Below the pieces are notes generated by a model. It worked only from the letters and a program-made list of their open reading frames with translations, ran no database searches and was not told the DNA's origin. Shown here piece by piece: positions 1 through 8,222 of a DNA stretch of 64,000 bases (the stretch's first letter is position 1; each line of letters begins with the position of its first letter). The stretch comes from Psychrobacter pasteurii (lineage in GTDB: Bacteria; Pseudomonadota; Gammaproteobacteria; Pseudomonadales; Moraxellaceae), in assembly GCF_900162815.1 (NCBI RefSeq), contig NZ_FUGD01000087.1, forward strand, positions 1 through 64,000, in the 5' to 3' direction. A program made the translations under genes and the position numbers.

Positions 1-64
1 AACCGCTTAGACGATTCAGCTCTTTTATGTGTTTGTCTTTAATGCGTAGCTTGAGTGTTTTCAT
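1..64 (-). CDS. tnpB: TnpB/OrfB of an IS200/IS605-type element (5' end only, runs off the window)
   Basis: Reading leftwards from an ATG at 62-64, 21 codons remain before the window edge. The protein opens MKTLKLRIKDKH and continues with a Lys/Leu-rich helix. From memory this is the usual opening of IS200/IS605-family OrfB (TnpB) proteins, RuvC-fold RNA-guided nucleases carried by these elements. The catalytic residues and the zinc finger lie outside the window, so activity cannot be judged. A hairpin typical of an element end lies just upstream at 129-172, which supports the call. The guide RNA, if present, would lie beyond the window on the other side of the gene. Confidence 0.6.
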   Translation of the reverse strand, partial: MKTLKLRIKDKHIKELNRLSG

Positions 65-128
65 ATGCTTAGTATGGCAAGATTAATTTTAGCTTACAAC
101 CTTTTAAACACTACTCACGACAATATGT

Positions 129-172
129 GTCGCCTTATATCCACCCCCTGAAGTGGGTAGTTTTACGGCGAC
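129..172. mobile_element. Imperfect hairpin, probable end of the IS200/IS605-type element
   Basis: GTCGCC at 129-134 is complementary to GGCGAC at 167-172, and CCAC at 141-144 pairs with GTGG inside them, giving a nested imperfect stem. IS200/IS605 elements carry subterminal hairpins instead of terminal inverted repeats. The position just upstream of the tnpB start fits the left end. The exact boundary and target tetranucleotide cannot be fixed from one end. The neighbouring lipoprotein gene ends at 200, so the element sits directly behind it. Confidence 0.5.
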
Positions 173-199
173 TGGTGATAAATCTGAGCTGAGATTTAC

Positions 200-1312
200 T
201 TATTCGTAGCCTGCACGGTCCATTAACTGTACCGCTTCAGCTTGGCGCTGACCGAAGATGCTAACATTAATATTGTCTTGGTTGAAGCTACCCCATGAGC
301 GAAGCATGTCTGACTCATCAACACCTTCTTTTACTGGGAACTCTTTATCACTGCTAGCATACTTGCCTTGAGCCGTATCTGAAGACAACCATTCAATTAG
401 CTTACGAGCGCCTTCTACGTTATCAGAGTTCTTAATGATACCTGCGCCTGATACGTTTACGTGAGTACCGGTCGCTTCAGCACCCTCACCTTGGTTTGCC
501 CAAAATATTTTCACTGGGAAATTAGCATCTTCATCTAAGATACGACCGTAGTAGTAGCTGTTAGCAATACCGACTTCACACTGACCAGAAGCAATGGCTT
601 CTAGTAGCTTAGTGTCATTACTAAATACGGGGGCTGCTAAGTTGGCTACCCAGCCTTTAACAATTTCTTCAGTCTTCTCAGGACCGTAATGCTCAATCAT
701 ACTGGCCACTAAAGACTGATTATATACCTTTTTAGAGGTACGTAAACAAAGCTTACCTTTCCACTTAGGATCAGCAAGATCAGCATAAGTAGATAAGTCA
801 GTTGGCTGTACCTTAGCTGGATCATAGAAGATAGTACGCGCACGTAAAGATAGACCCGTCCATAGATCATCTACTGAACGGTATTTCTCAGGCACGTTGC
901 TATTAATTACTTCAGATTGAATAGGCTGTAGTAGGCCCTGTTGACCTGCTTGCCATAAGTTACCAGCATCTACAGTTAATAAGATGTCAGCAGGAGTATT
1001 GGTGCTTTCTGCTTGCAAACGCGCGATTAGAGGGCCGCTATCATCAGTAACTAGCTCAACAGGAATACCTGTCTCTTTGGTGAATTCATCTAATAAAGGC
1101 TGAATCAGCTGCTCGTTACGCGATGAATAAATGGTGACGGTATCACTTGAAGCTTTATCAGTAGTTTGCACTTCAGTATCTGCAGTCGTTGCGGCCTCTT
1201 CAGTTGACTGATTACAGCCTACTAATGCCAGTGCACCTAGAACAGCAGCGGTTAACATAGTGTATTTGGTGCTTGCTTTAGTAACAGATGTCGCTTCTCG
1301 TGATGTTCCCAT
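200..1312 (-). CDS. fbpA: Ferric iron ABC transporter substrate-binding lipoprotein (FbpA/FutA type)
   Basis: This 370-residue protein is a periplasmic binding protein of the FbpA/FutA class, which captures ferric iron and hands it to an inner-membrane ABC permease. The N-terminus has a hydrophobic stretch ending in a lipobox (ALVGC), so it is probably membrane-anchored. The iron-ligand signature is intact: SYYYGR supplies the paired tyrosines of FbpA. Two cysteines (GKLC and GQCEVG) could form a disulfide. The ATG at 1312 is preceded by AGAGG at a suitable distance. A Fur-box-like site lies about 100 bp upstream. No permease or ATPase gene is in the window, so it acts as an orphan binding protein here or with distant partners. 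Confidence 0.88.
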   Translation of the reverse strand: MGTSREATSVTKASTKYTMLTAAVLGALALVGCNQSTEEAATTADTEVQTTDKASSDTVTIYSSRNEQLIQPLLDEFTKETGIPVELVTDDSGPLIARLQAESTNTPADILLTVDAGNLWQAGQQGLLQPIQSEVINSNVPEKYRSVDDLWTGLSLRARTIFYDPAKVQPTDLSTYADLADPKWKGKLCLRTSKKVYNQSLVASMIEHYGPEKTEEIVKGWVANLAAPVFSNDTKLLEAIASGQCEVGIANSYYYGRILDEDANFPVKIFWANQGEGAEATGTHVNVSGAGIIKNSDNVEGARKLIEWLSSDTAQGKYASSDKEFPVKEGVDESDMLRSWGSFNQDNINVSIFGQRQAEAVQLMDRAGYE

Positions 1313-1414
1313 ATTTGCCTCTTTTATAAAGAATTAAGCGTTTGTTTTGTAGTGATATATCTTTTAGATATAAGAACTATAGGATTAATTTGCTGAAAGC
1401 ATCTTAATCCAAAT

Positions 1415-1433
1415 GGTAATAATTATCAATAAC
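1415..1433. promoter_or_regulatory. Fur-box-like site upstream of fbpA
   Basis: The 19-bp stretch GGTAATAATTATCAATAAC agrees with the classical Fur box GATAATGATAATCATTATC at 14 of 19 positions by hand alignment. A further GATTATCAATT follows at 1444-1454, as expected for overlapping Fur units. Its location before a ferric-binding protein gene fits iron repression. Confidence 0.55.
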
Positions 1434-1478
1434 AATTAGCGACTGATTATCAATTAACTTTAGTCAAAAATAGATACA

Positions 1479-2618
1479 CTACTCTAAAGCTTGGGTCTCC
1501 TCCCCCTCTTCTTCTGGCACTTCAGGTTCTTTTTTTTGGGGTTCAATCTTACGATGATCTTTAATAAAGTCGATTAAAGGGGTTGAATCAGGCTCAAACT
1601 GTGTCCACTCAGGTCGAATCGTCTCCATATTCACCGTATCATCTTTAATGTCTATCACTGGGAAGGTGCTGGTATGAAAAGCAAGCAAGGCCTGCCCGCG
1701 ATCACTGACCAACCACTCCATAAACCTTAAGGCTTGACCCACCTCTTCTCCAGCATCTACCATACCTATGCTAATGGCGTTGGTAATCGCGCCTCTGTTA
1801 ATCTGATTGGGCCACATTAATCGAAGCTGTGTGTTGGGGTGTGTCTTGGCATACCCCCAGAAGGCATCACTGTCTACTATCCCCACATCACAGCCGCCCT
1901 GTTCTATCTGATTAAGGATCTCAGCATTATTAGCCAGTGGACTACCCATATTAGCTTGCCAGTTAGCCAGGATTTCTGGGGTAAGTTTGGTGCCATTATA
2001 AGACATCATCATCTTAGCAATGGCTTGGTTTTCTGGGCTATAAATATCAGTCATGCACAGCTTGCCAAACCATCTACTGGCACCAAGGCCGGCGTAGTTC
2101 ACTAGCTCTCGCTCATTGACTTTATTTTTGTTATAGACAATGCTTCGTGCATATTTGCCTACCCCAAACCATTCCCCATCTGGATCTTGGTAGTGCGCCG
2201 GCACCGTAGTCGCCAAGGTTCGTGACCCTACTGGCTGCAAGACATGGCTGGCACTAGCGTTGGCCAGTGTATAGACGCTATGCATCATTAACATATCTAC
2301 GCCTTTGGGGAGCTTAACATCGAAATGCAAAGGTGGCTCTTCATCAAAATGAATAGTAAAGACGCTTTTATCTACAGGCACCCACTCAATCAATATACCC
2401 GTCTCTTGGCGGTAGGCATCACTAAGCCGACTTAGAGTTTTTATATCTAAATCGGTACCAATTTGGAATCTTTCTTGACTGATTTGGACAGGGTTGTCGG
2501 CCTGATTTTCATCCTCATCTTGGGCATTTGAGCACCCGGTCAAACTTAGCGAGGCAAGAATAAAGACAGACAAAGCTCTTTTTAGCAACTTGCTATTTGA
2601 CCTAACAACCTTGAGCAT
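1479..2618 (-). CDS. Divergent FbpA-like lipoprotein lacking the tyrosine ligands
   Basis: This protein of about 379 residues is a paralogue of the downstream fbpA product. The fold markers agree: a SIVYNKNKV segment, two conserved Cys contexts (GKLC, GGCDVG) and a matching C-terminal domain. Where FbpA has its iron-binding tyrosines, this protein reads VDSDAFWGY, so the metal site is absent. It ends in a Glu/Pro/Lys-rich acidic tail. The start at 2618 is chosen because it gives a clean lipoprotein signal (lipobox SLTGC); a longer reading would overlap rsmE. The ligand could be another anion or small molecule, or the protein could have an accessory role. The family is fairly secure, the substrate unknown. 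Confidence 0.75.
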   Translation of the reverse strand: MLKVVRSNSKLLKRALSVFILASLSLTGCSNAQDEDENQADNPVQISQERFQIGTDLDIKTLSRLSDAYRQETGILIEWVPVDKSVFTIHFDEEPPLHFDVKLPKGVDMLMMHSVYTLANASASHVLQPVGSRTLATTVPAHYQDPDGEWFGVGKYARSIVYNKNKVNERELVNYAGLGASRWFGKLCMTDIYSPENQAIAKMMMSYNGTKLTPEILANWQANMGSPLANNAEILNQIEQGGCDVGIVDSDAFWGYAKTHPNTQLRLMWPNQINRGAITNAISIGMVDAGEEVGQALRFMEWLVSDRGQALLAFHTSTFPVIDIKDDTVNMETIRPEWTQFEPDSTPLIDFIKDHRKIEPQKKEPEVPEEEGEETQALE

Positions 2619-2682
2619 GAAATAGAACCTATAGATAAAAAATGCAGAATCAATGGAGTGTTCAGTATACCTGAAAATCACC

Positions 2683-3396
2683 TTATAAATAACGCCCACA
2701 AAGCGCGTTAACGGCAGCTTCAGTACGTAATATTCGACTGCCTATACTAACAGACTGACAGCCATTATTTTGTAGTAAAGACACTTCATAATCAATCCAG
2801 CCTCCTTCAGCACCGATACATAGCACCTGAGGTAAACCTGCCTGCTCAATATATTTATTAAAAGACAGTGGGCTGTAAGGATGGGCCACCACGAGGCTAC
2901 GATCTTTGGCCCATGCGGCCAGCTCATCTTCCACAAAGGGCTTAAAGCGTTTTTTTAATTGTATCTTCGGCGGTATGGTATCCACCCCTTGCTGCAAGCC
3001 TTCTTTGACAAACTCATCAATCCTTTTGAGCATAGGACTTTGCCAATAGCTTTTATCGGTGCGATAGCTATTAACCAAGATAATTTCAGCCACCCCTATG
3101 GCCGTCATATCCATTATTAACCGGCGCAATACCTTCGGCCGCGGCAAGGCCAAAACCACCGTTAAATCAAGTTTGCTCGGAGGCATCGTATTCAAGTTTA
3201 GCTGACCCAGTTTAAGCTGCTTATCTGACACAGCTTCAATAACCGCTGTGCCTAACTTACCTTTTAAGCTACCTACTTTTAAGCTGTCGCCTGCTTTAAG
3301 CCTAAGCACCTTCTGTACATGGTTAATTTGGTCAAGGTTAGTAATACTAATACAAGACTGATTATTATCTAGCTCAGGTAACAGTAGGATATTCAC
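2683..3396 (-). CDS. rsmE: 16S rRNA m3U1498 methyltransferase RsmE
   Basis: RsmE methylates N3 of U1498 in 16S rRNA within assembled 30S subunits, using S-adenosylmethionine. The 237 residues match the family length. An N-terminal PUA-like part is followed by a SPOUT domain whose knot motifs are visible as CIGAEGGW and SIGSRILRTEAAV near the C-terminus. The start codon is GTG and shares its G with the TAG stop of waaA (TAGTG), so the two genes are translationally coupled. Confidence 0.93.
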   Translation of the reverse strand: MNILLLPELDNNQSCISITNLDQINHVQKVLRLKAGDSLKVGSLKGKLGTAVIEAVSDKQLKLGQLNLNTMPPSKLDLTVVLALPRPKVLRRLIMDMTAIGVAEIILVNSYRTDKSYWQSPMLKRIDEFVKEGLQQGVDTIPPKIQLKKRFKPFVEDELAAWAKDRSLVVAHPYSPLSFNKYIEQAGLPQVLCIGAEGGWIDYEVSLLQNNGCQSVSIGSRILRTEAAVNALCGRYL

Positions 3397-5012
3397 TATG
3401 CCTCATCCTCACCGCGTCTGCGAACTTTAAAGTGGTCTAAATCTACTTCTTCGTCTCTAGGGTCAACCTCTTTATTTGTCATTTTATTGGCCTTTAACAG
3501 ACTCTCTATCATCGCCAATTGCTGCTGCATGGCATTGCTTTTGGTAGTCACCAACTGCTGCCCTTTTTGGCCTGCCAGCTTAGCTTGCTCAGGATAAGTC
3601 AGCCACTCAGCCACACTGTCCGCCAGTGTGGCATTAGGCGTTACATGAGTGTTATCCGCCCCTTTAGAAGCTTTATTATTTCGATCGCCATCAACGGCAT
3701 TGACTACTTTTAAGGCGCCCACATCATTTAAGGCCGCCACCACTTCATGACAAGATTGGGTATAAGGCCCCATAATAATGGGCTTGGCTAAGCTTGCCGC
3801 TTCAATCGGATTATGACCTCCGATATTTACCAAAGACCCACCCACTAAGGCCACATCTGACAGCTGATAACAGGAAGTTAACTCGCCCATGGTGTCTGCC
3901 AGATAAACTTGGGTGTTGGCTTCAATAAGCTGCTCTTGACTACGGCGCTGATAAGTCAAATCGGACTGCTCAATTAGCTCAGCCACTGCATCAAAACGCT
4001 CGGGGTGACGAGGCACTAAAATCAGTAAAGCATTGGCCAATTTAGACTGAGCCATAAGCTGTTTGTGAGCTTCAATGGCTGCCTTCTCTTCCCCTTCATG
4101 GGTACTGCCGGCCACCCAAATAGGGCGATCAAACACTTCAGGACTTGAGCCGAACTCAGCCTGTAAAGCTTGATTTTTAGCCGTTAACTCAAGATTGGAC
4201 TGAGAGGTAGCAGGAGCTGCTCCCGTTGACCACTTCAAAGAATCCGCTCGGCGTATCTTAGCAACTTCAGTTCCTAAGCGGCGAAAGCGTTTCGCTGAGT
4301 CTGCATCTTGAGCAATAATCATGCTGATGTTATGCATCATGCTTTTGCTAACAGACTCATATTTGGCGTAATTTTCGAAAGATTTTTGTGACAATCTGGC
4401 ATTAACCAGCACCGAAGAAATACCTAACTGTTTTAACACCGCCAATATATTGGCCCACAGCTCTGTTTCTACAAACATGGCCAAATCTGGCTTAGCCTTA
4501 GCAACAAACTTCTCAACTATCGCTTTATCATCAACGGGAACAAAAGTATGAACCATCTGCTTGTTAGCAATGGCATCTGCAAAGAGCTGTTCGGTTCGCG
4601 CAAAGCCGGTTTGGGTGGTATTGGTAATCCAAATTTTGGCCCCTTGCTGCAGCATCACTTTTAGCATAGGCGCAATGGTATTGGTTTCTCCTAAAGACAC
4701 AGCATGGCACCAAATATTTGCCCCGTTTAAAGGACTGGCCGCCGAAAGAGATTGGGATGAGGCTATAGCCGGAGGCTGCGGATAGGCACGACCATAACGA
4801 GAGTCAATTTCTTGCTTATAATCGGCCACTGGCATATCGCTTTTTCTGGCTTGCTTATAGCGGCGCCACAACACCAGTCTATAGAGGGGCTTTAACAGTT
4901 TGATTGCTAATTTATAATACCAAGGTGGGGCTATGGCCTTAGTGCTATTGGCAACATGAGATGCTGAAGAATAGGCTGAGTTAGAAACATTGGCGTCTTT
5001 GTTGTCTGTCAT
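3396..5012 (-). CDS. waaA: 3-deoxy-D-manno-octulosonic acid transferase WaaA (KdtA)
   Basis: WaaA transfers Kdo from CMP-Kdo to lipid A precursor at the inner face of the cytoplasmic membrane, starting the LPS core. Recognisable stretches are HAVSLGET, FVETELWAN, VNARLS, HPERFDAV and the C-terminal donor-site GGSLVNIGGHNPIEAA. At 538 residues it is about 100 longer than typical homologues: there is an N-terminal extension of about 30 residues, an insert of NNKASKGADN character near residue 440, and a charged C-terminal tail (DEEVDLDHFKVRRRG). The start at 5012 has AGG seven bases upstream; the TTG two codons earlier is less likely. It overlaps rsmE by one base. Confidence 0.92.
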   Translation of the reverse strand: MTDNKDANVSNSAYSSASHVANSTKAIAPPWYYKLAIKLLKPLYRLVLWRRYKQARKSDMPVADYKQEIDSRYGRAYPQPPAIASSQSLSAASPLNGANIWCHAVSLGETNTIAPMLKVMLQQGAKIWITNTTQTGFARTEQLFADAIANKQMVHTFVPVDDKAIVEKFVAKAKPDLAMFVETELWANILAVLKQLGISSVLVNARLSQKSFENYAKYESVSKSMMHNISMIIAQDADSAKRFRRLGTEVAKIRRADSLKWSTGAAPATSQSNLELTAKNQALQAEFGSSPEVFDRPIWVAGSTHEGEEKAAIEAHKQLMAQSKLANALLILVPRHPERFDAVAELIEQSDLTYQRRSQEQLIEANTQVYLADTMGELTSCYQLSDVALVGGSLVNIGGHNPIEAASLAKPIIMGPYTQSCHEVVAALNDVGALKVVNAVDGDRNNKASKGADNTHVTPNATLADSVAEWLTYPEQAKLAGQKGQQLVTTKSNAMQQQLAMIESLLKANKMTNKEVDPRDEEVDLDHFKVRRRGEDEA

Positions 5013-5212
5013 AATCAACCTATGGTCACCTTGTAAAAAATTACAGCCGTCAATTACTTTAGTGATTTATTTAAAAGCTCATTAATTAACAGCTTTGTTA
5101 AAAAAAAACCAAGTAATCAGGCACTTTGATAAAACGGTTTGGATAAAAAATAGCCGGTATTCTACCGCATTTAAAATTTATAAAATAGCCATTACTATCC
5201 GCAATCTCAGCA

Positions 5213-6973
5213 TTATAGTAAGGGGCTAAACAGACGTATTCCTGAATCAAAAAGCTGTTTGTAAGTCGGTCGACTCTCCCACTCTTCCAGATTTAGCAGC
5301 TCACACTGTGTTAAGTAAGCTTGTTGGCAAGTATGGACCTGCTCTACGATACTTGGGGTGTACAGCGCCAAGCTAATCTCCATGTTCAGATAAAAGCTAC
5401 GCATGTCCATGTTGACGGTACCAAACAGACAATAGTCATCATCAATAACCACTGTCTTAGCATGAAGTAAACCGCCTTTAAATAACGCGATATTCACCCC
5501 TGCTTCCATCAAAATTGAGTAGGAGGCCTGTGAGGCATGTTGAACAAAAAAGGAATCTACTTTTTCGGGTAGGATTAAAGTGACCTCCACCCCTCTTTTA
5601 GCGGCTGTGGTTAAAGCAGCCAGCAAGGCCTCATCCGGTACGAAATAAGGCGTTGTTATCAGAATACGGTGATCCGCTCTATGGAAAATTGTCAAAAGCG
5701 TGTTATAAATCACATGCTCGGTAATGCGCGGCGCTGAAGGGATAACTTGAGCCATAACATTGTCTATCACCGGCATATTAGCAATAGCACGCATATAAGG
5801 CGGTAAGCTTGGGTCTGGATCTACCTCATAATCAGGATCTTGCTCGGAGGCCTTAAAATCATGACCATACTCATCGCTTAAATTCAAAGAAGATATTTGT
5901 CTGGCCAAATAACCGGATGCCTTATCGTTAATGTCATTAATTGCCGGCTTGGGACGATATAGTTTACGGGTATACATATTGATATTGTTTTCAATACGAA
6001 AACCTAGCTGCTGTAAGTTACGGGTACTTTCTGCCCCAATATCGGTGACGTTAACCGCTGCCAATGCGGTAACCACACTCACTGCATTATCACTTTGTAT
6101 GCGCATAATAAGGTCAATCCATTGCCCCACCGCTTTATCCTGTTTAAAGAACTCAGGATCAACTAGGTTAAAGCTACCGGTATAACCAATATCATCATCA
6201 ATCACCACAATTTTTCGATGGTTACGCAAATCACTACGCTTAAATAAGGTTTTGAATAAACCCACGGGCAATGACTGGTGGACAATAACCCCAGCTTCGA
6301 CCAGTTTTTCATACCAATCATCGGTAAAAAAGCTAAAGCTTCCCACACTATCCGCCAATATTTGACACTCTACCCCTCTTTCAACCGCTTCAATTAAAGC
6401 TTGAAACACCTCTTGCACCCGGCCTTTGGGATAAATAATATAAAACTCCATCAAGATTAAGGCAGAGGCGTTATTAATGTCTTGTATTAAAGTATCAAAA
6501 GTACTATCGGCAGAGGTTAATAGCTGCATACGGTGATTGTCATAAACCCCAAAGCCAGTGTCATAGGTACCAATGCGACTCACACCTTGATAGCGCTTAG
6601 GCAGAGCGTCATCCACTTGTGCTAGTTGAATATCTTGACGCTTAGCCACCCCTTTTAACATATTTTGAGCCTGCGAATTACGCAACTTATAGCTCTTGCC
6701 CAAATAAGGCTCACCCACCAACATATAAGCAATAATACTAAAAAACGGGATAGCAAATAATAGAACCAACCAAGCAATAGCAATACCTGTGTTGCGCTGC
6801 GTTGATAAAATACGCACCACCATAAACACGGTTAATACTAAGTGAATGGACACCCCTAACCACGCCCAGTTTCCTGCCGATAGAGATTCTAGCGACGACA
6901 TCACTCGATCTAGTTGCTGGACTAAATCTACTTGAGCAGTCAGGACGAGAGAAGATAGTGCAAAGGGAGCCAT
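5213..6973 (-). CDS. cls: Cardiolipin synthase (phospholipase D superfamily)
   Basis: The protein condenses two phosphatidylglycerol molecules, or a related pair, into cardiolipin at the inner membrane. Two membrane helices lie in the first 80 residues. Two HKD active-site motifs follow: HRKIVVIDD with His near residue 252, and HAKTVVIDDD with His near residue 504, the latter followed by GTVNMDMRSF. At 586 residues it is about 100 longer than E. coli ClsA; the extra length is a hydrophilic, Asp/Pro-rich stretch of about residues 335-400 between the two catalytic halves. It stands alone; downstream 5019-5212 contains nothing recognised. Confidence 0.9.
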   Translation of the reverse strand: MAPFALSSLVLTAQVDLVQQLDRVMSSLESLSAGNWAWLGVSIHLVLTVFMVVRILSTQRNTGIAIAWLVLLFAIPFFSIIAYMLVGEPYLGKSYKLRNSQAQNMLKGVAKRQDIQLAQVDDALPKRYQGVSRIGTYDTGFGVYDNHRMQLLTSADSTFDTLIQDINNASALILMEFYIIYPKGRVQEVFQALIEAVERGVECQILADSVGSFSFFTDDWYEKLVEAGVIVHQSLPVGLFKTLFKRSDLRNHRKIVVIDDDIGYTGSFNLVDPEFFKQDKAVGQWIDLIMRIQSDNAVSVVTALAAVNVTDIGAESTRNLQQLGFRIENNINMYTRKLYRPKPAINDINDKASGYLARQISSLNLSDEYGHDFKASEQDPDYEVDPDPSLPPYMRAIANMPVIDNVMAQVIPSAPRITEHVIYNTLLTIFHRADHRILITTPYFVPDEALLAALTTAAKRGVEVTLILPEKVDSFFVQHASQASYSILMEAGVNIALFKGGLLHAKTVVIDDDYCLFGTVNMDMRSFYLNMEISLALYTPSIVEQVHTCQQAYLTQCELLNLEEWESRPTYKQLFDSGIRLFSPLL

Positions 6974-7298
6974 GAGTTATACGACGGATTGAGTATTTAT
7001 TATTAAGGATAAAGAGCTTAGCGATAGATTACTCGTTTGAGGCTAAAAATGCCAACAATGCTTTCTCATTGGGCGCTTCAAACAGTCTAACAGTCATTAT
7101 AACTACCACACTTAGCTACTGTTGAGGGGGTTATGACTGTCTGCTTAAATAAAATAGTTTTGCATAAAGCGACAACCCTAATTAATAACCCTGCTTTTAT
7201 TTTAAATAGACCACTTCAGTTAACACAGAGGTCACGTTTAGGAGAATGGTTACTGCCTGTAACTTGATTACCCCACTCAAATTCACTGCTAACAAAAA

Positions 7299-7326
7299 AA
7301 GCTGTACCCTATTTTGGGTACAGCTT
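7299..7326 (-). terminator. Intrinsic terminator of the SDR gene
   Basis: Perfect 11-bp inverted repeat (AAGCTGTACCC / GGGTACAGCTT, 6-nt loop), followed on the minus strand by a run of T. It ends the acyl-CoA ligase/SDR pair. The rest of the 6974-7352 gap shows nothing I can name. Confidence 0.85.
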
Positions 7327-7352
7327 CTTATAAGTCTCGAATAACTGCCAAA

Positions 7353-8129
7353 CTAGGTCATTCTAATCGCACCGTCTAAACGAATAACATCAGCGTTTAG
7401 ATAAGCGTTCTCAATAATGTGTGCTACCAAGTTTGCAAACTCTGATGGCTCACCTAAACGCTTAGGATAAGGTACGCTGGCCTTTAGTTGCTCTTGTGCT
7501 TTTTCTGGAAGACCTGCCATCATAGGCGTTGCGAAAATACCTGGGGCAATGGTCATCACTCGAATACCATGACGCGTCAGCTCACGCGCCAAAGGCAGAG
7601 TCATACCTACTACACCTGATTTAGATGAAGAGTAGCTGGCTTGGCCGACTTGACCATCGAAGGCTGCGATAGAGGCGGTATTGATAATAATACCTTGGTC
7701 TTCGTTATTTGGTCCGCCTTCAGCTGCTACCCGCTTAGCGATGCTTGAAGCCACCAAGCGTGCCACGTTGAAGCTGCCTATTAGGTTGACTTGTACCCCT
7801 TTATTAAACTGATCTAGGTCGGCTGGATTGTTATCTCTATCTAGTAGCTTTTGTACAATAGCAATACCTGCACAGTTAACGCTACCGGCTAAACCCCCAA
7901 ACTCTTTTTCCGCAGTTTCAACCGCAGCTTGAACCTGCTCTCCGTTGGTGACATCGCAGCGAACAAAGCGTACGGCCTCACCCAGCTCCTTAGACAACGC
8001 TTGACCTGCTTCTTCATTGAGGTCTGCAATGACCACATTAGCGCCGCGTGATACCAGCTCTCTAGTGGTTGCTTCGCCCAGACCTGAGGCACCGCCGGTT
8101 ACGATAAAAGTTTGTGATTCAGTTTTCAT
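7353..8129 (-). CDS. Short-chain dehydrogenase, 3-hydroxyacyl-CoA dehydrogenase type
   Basis: Classical short-chain dehydrogenase/reductase of 258 residues. The cofactor motif is TGGASGLG near the N-terminus, the acidic residue in VIADLNEE predicts NAD, and the catalytic YSSSK with upstream NTASIAAFDG is intact. The closest recalled relatives are type II 3-hydroxyacyl-CoA dehydrogenases (HSD17B10-like), which oxidise 3-hydroxyacyl-CoA in branched-chain or fatty acid breakdown. It lies 93 bp behind an acyl-CoA ligase on the same strand, suggesting one transcript and a shared acyl-CoA pathway. The exact substrate cannot be read from the sequence. Confidence 0.82.
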   Translation of the reverse strand: MKTESQTFIVTGGASGLGEATTRELVSRGANVVIADLNEEAGQALSKELGEAVRFVRCDVTNGEQVQAAVETAEKEFGGLAGSVNCAGIAIVQKLLDRDNNPADLDQFNKGVQVNLIGSFNVARLVASSIAKRVAAEGGPNNEDQGIIINTASIAAFDGQVGQASYSSSKSGVVGMTLPLARELTRHGIRVMTIAPGIFATPMMAGLPEKAQEQLKASVPYPKRLGEPSEFANLVAHIIENAYLNADVIRLDGAIRMT

Positions 8130-8222
8130 ATAACATCCTTATAATATTTTTATTTAACAAAACGACCCATTAATAAAGTAAAGAGGTACTTCTTCAGCCA
8201 AGTCTTAGTATATTATTATATT

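Noticed and set aside
1839-2105. 88-codon plus-strand ORF
   Set aside because: It is the antisense shadow of the FbpA-like gene, with no ribosome site or recognisable protein character.
7000-7290. Small ORF or RNA in the cls-SDR gap
   Set aside because: No ribosome site with an ORF of note and no stable paired region beyond the terminator.
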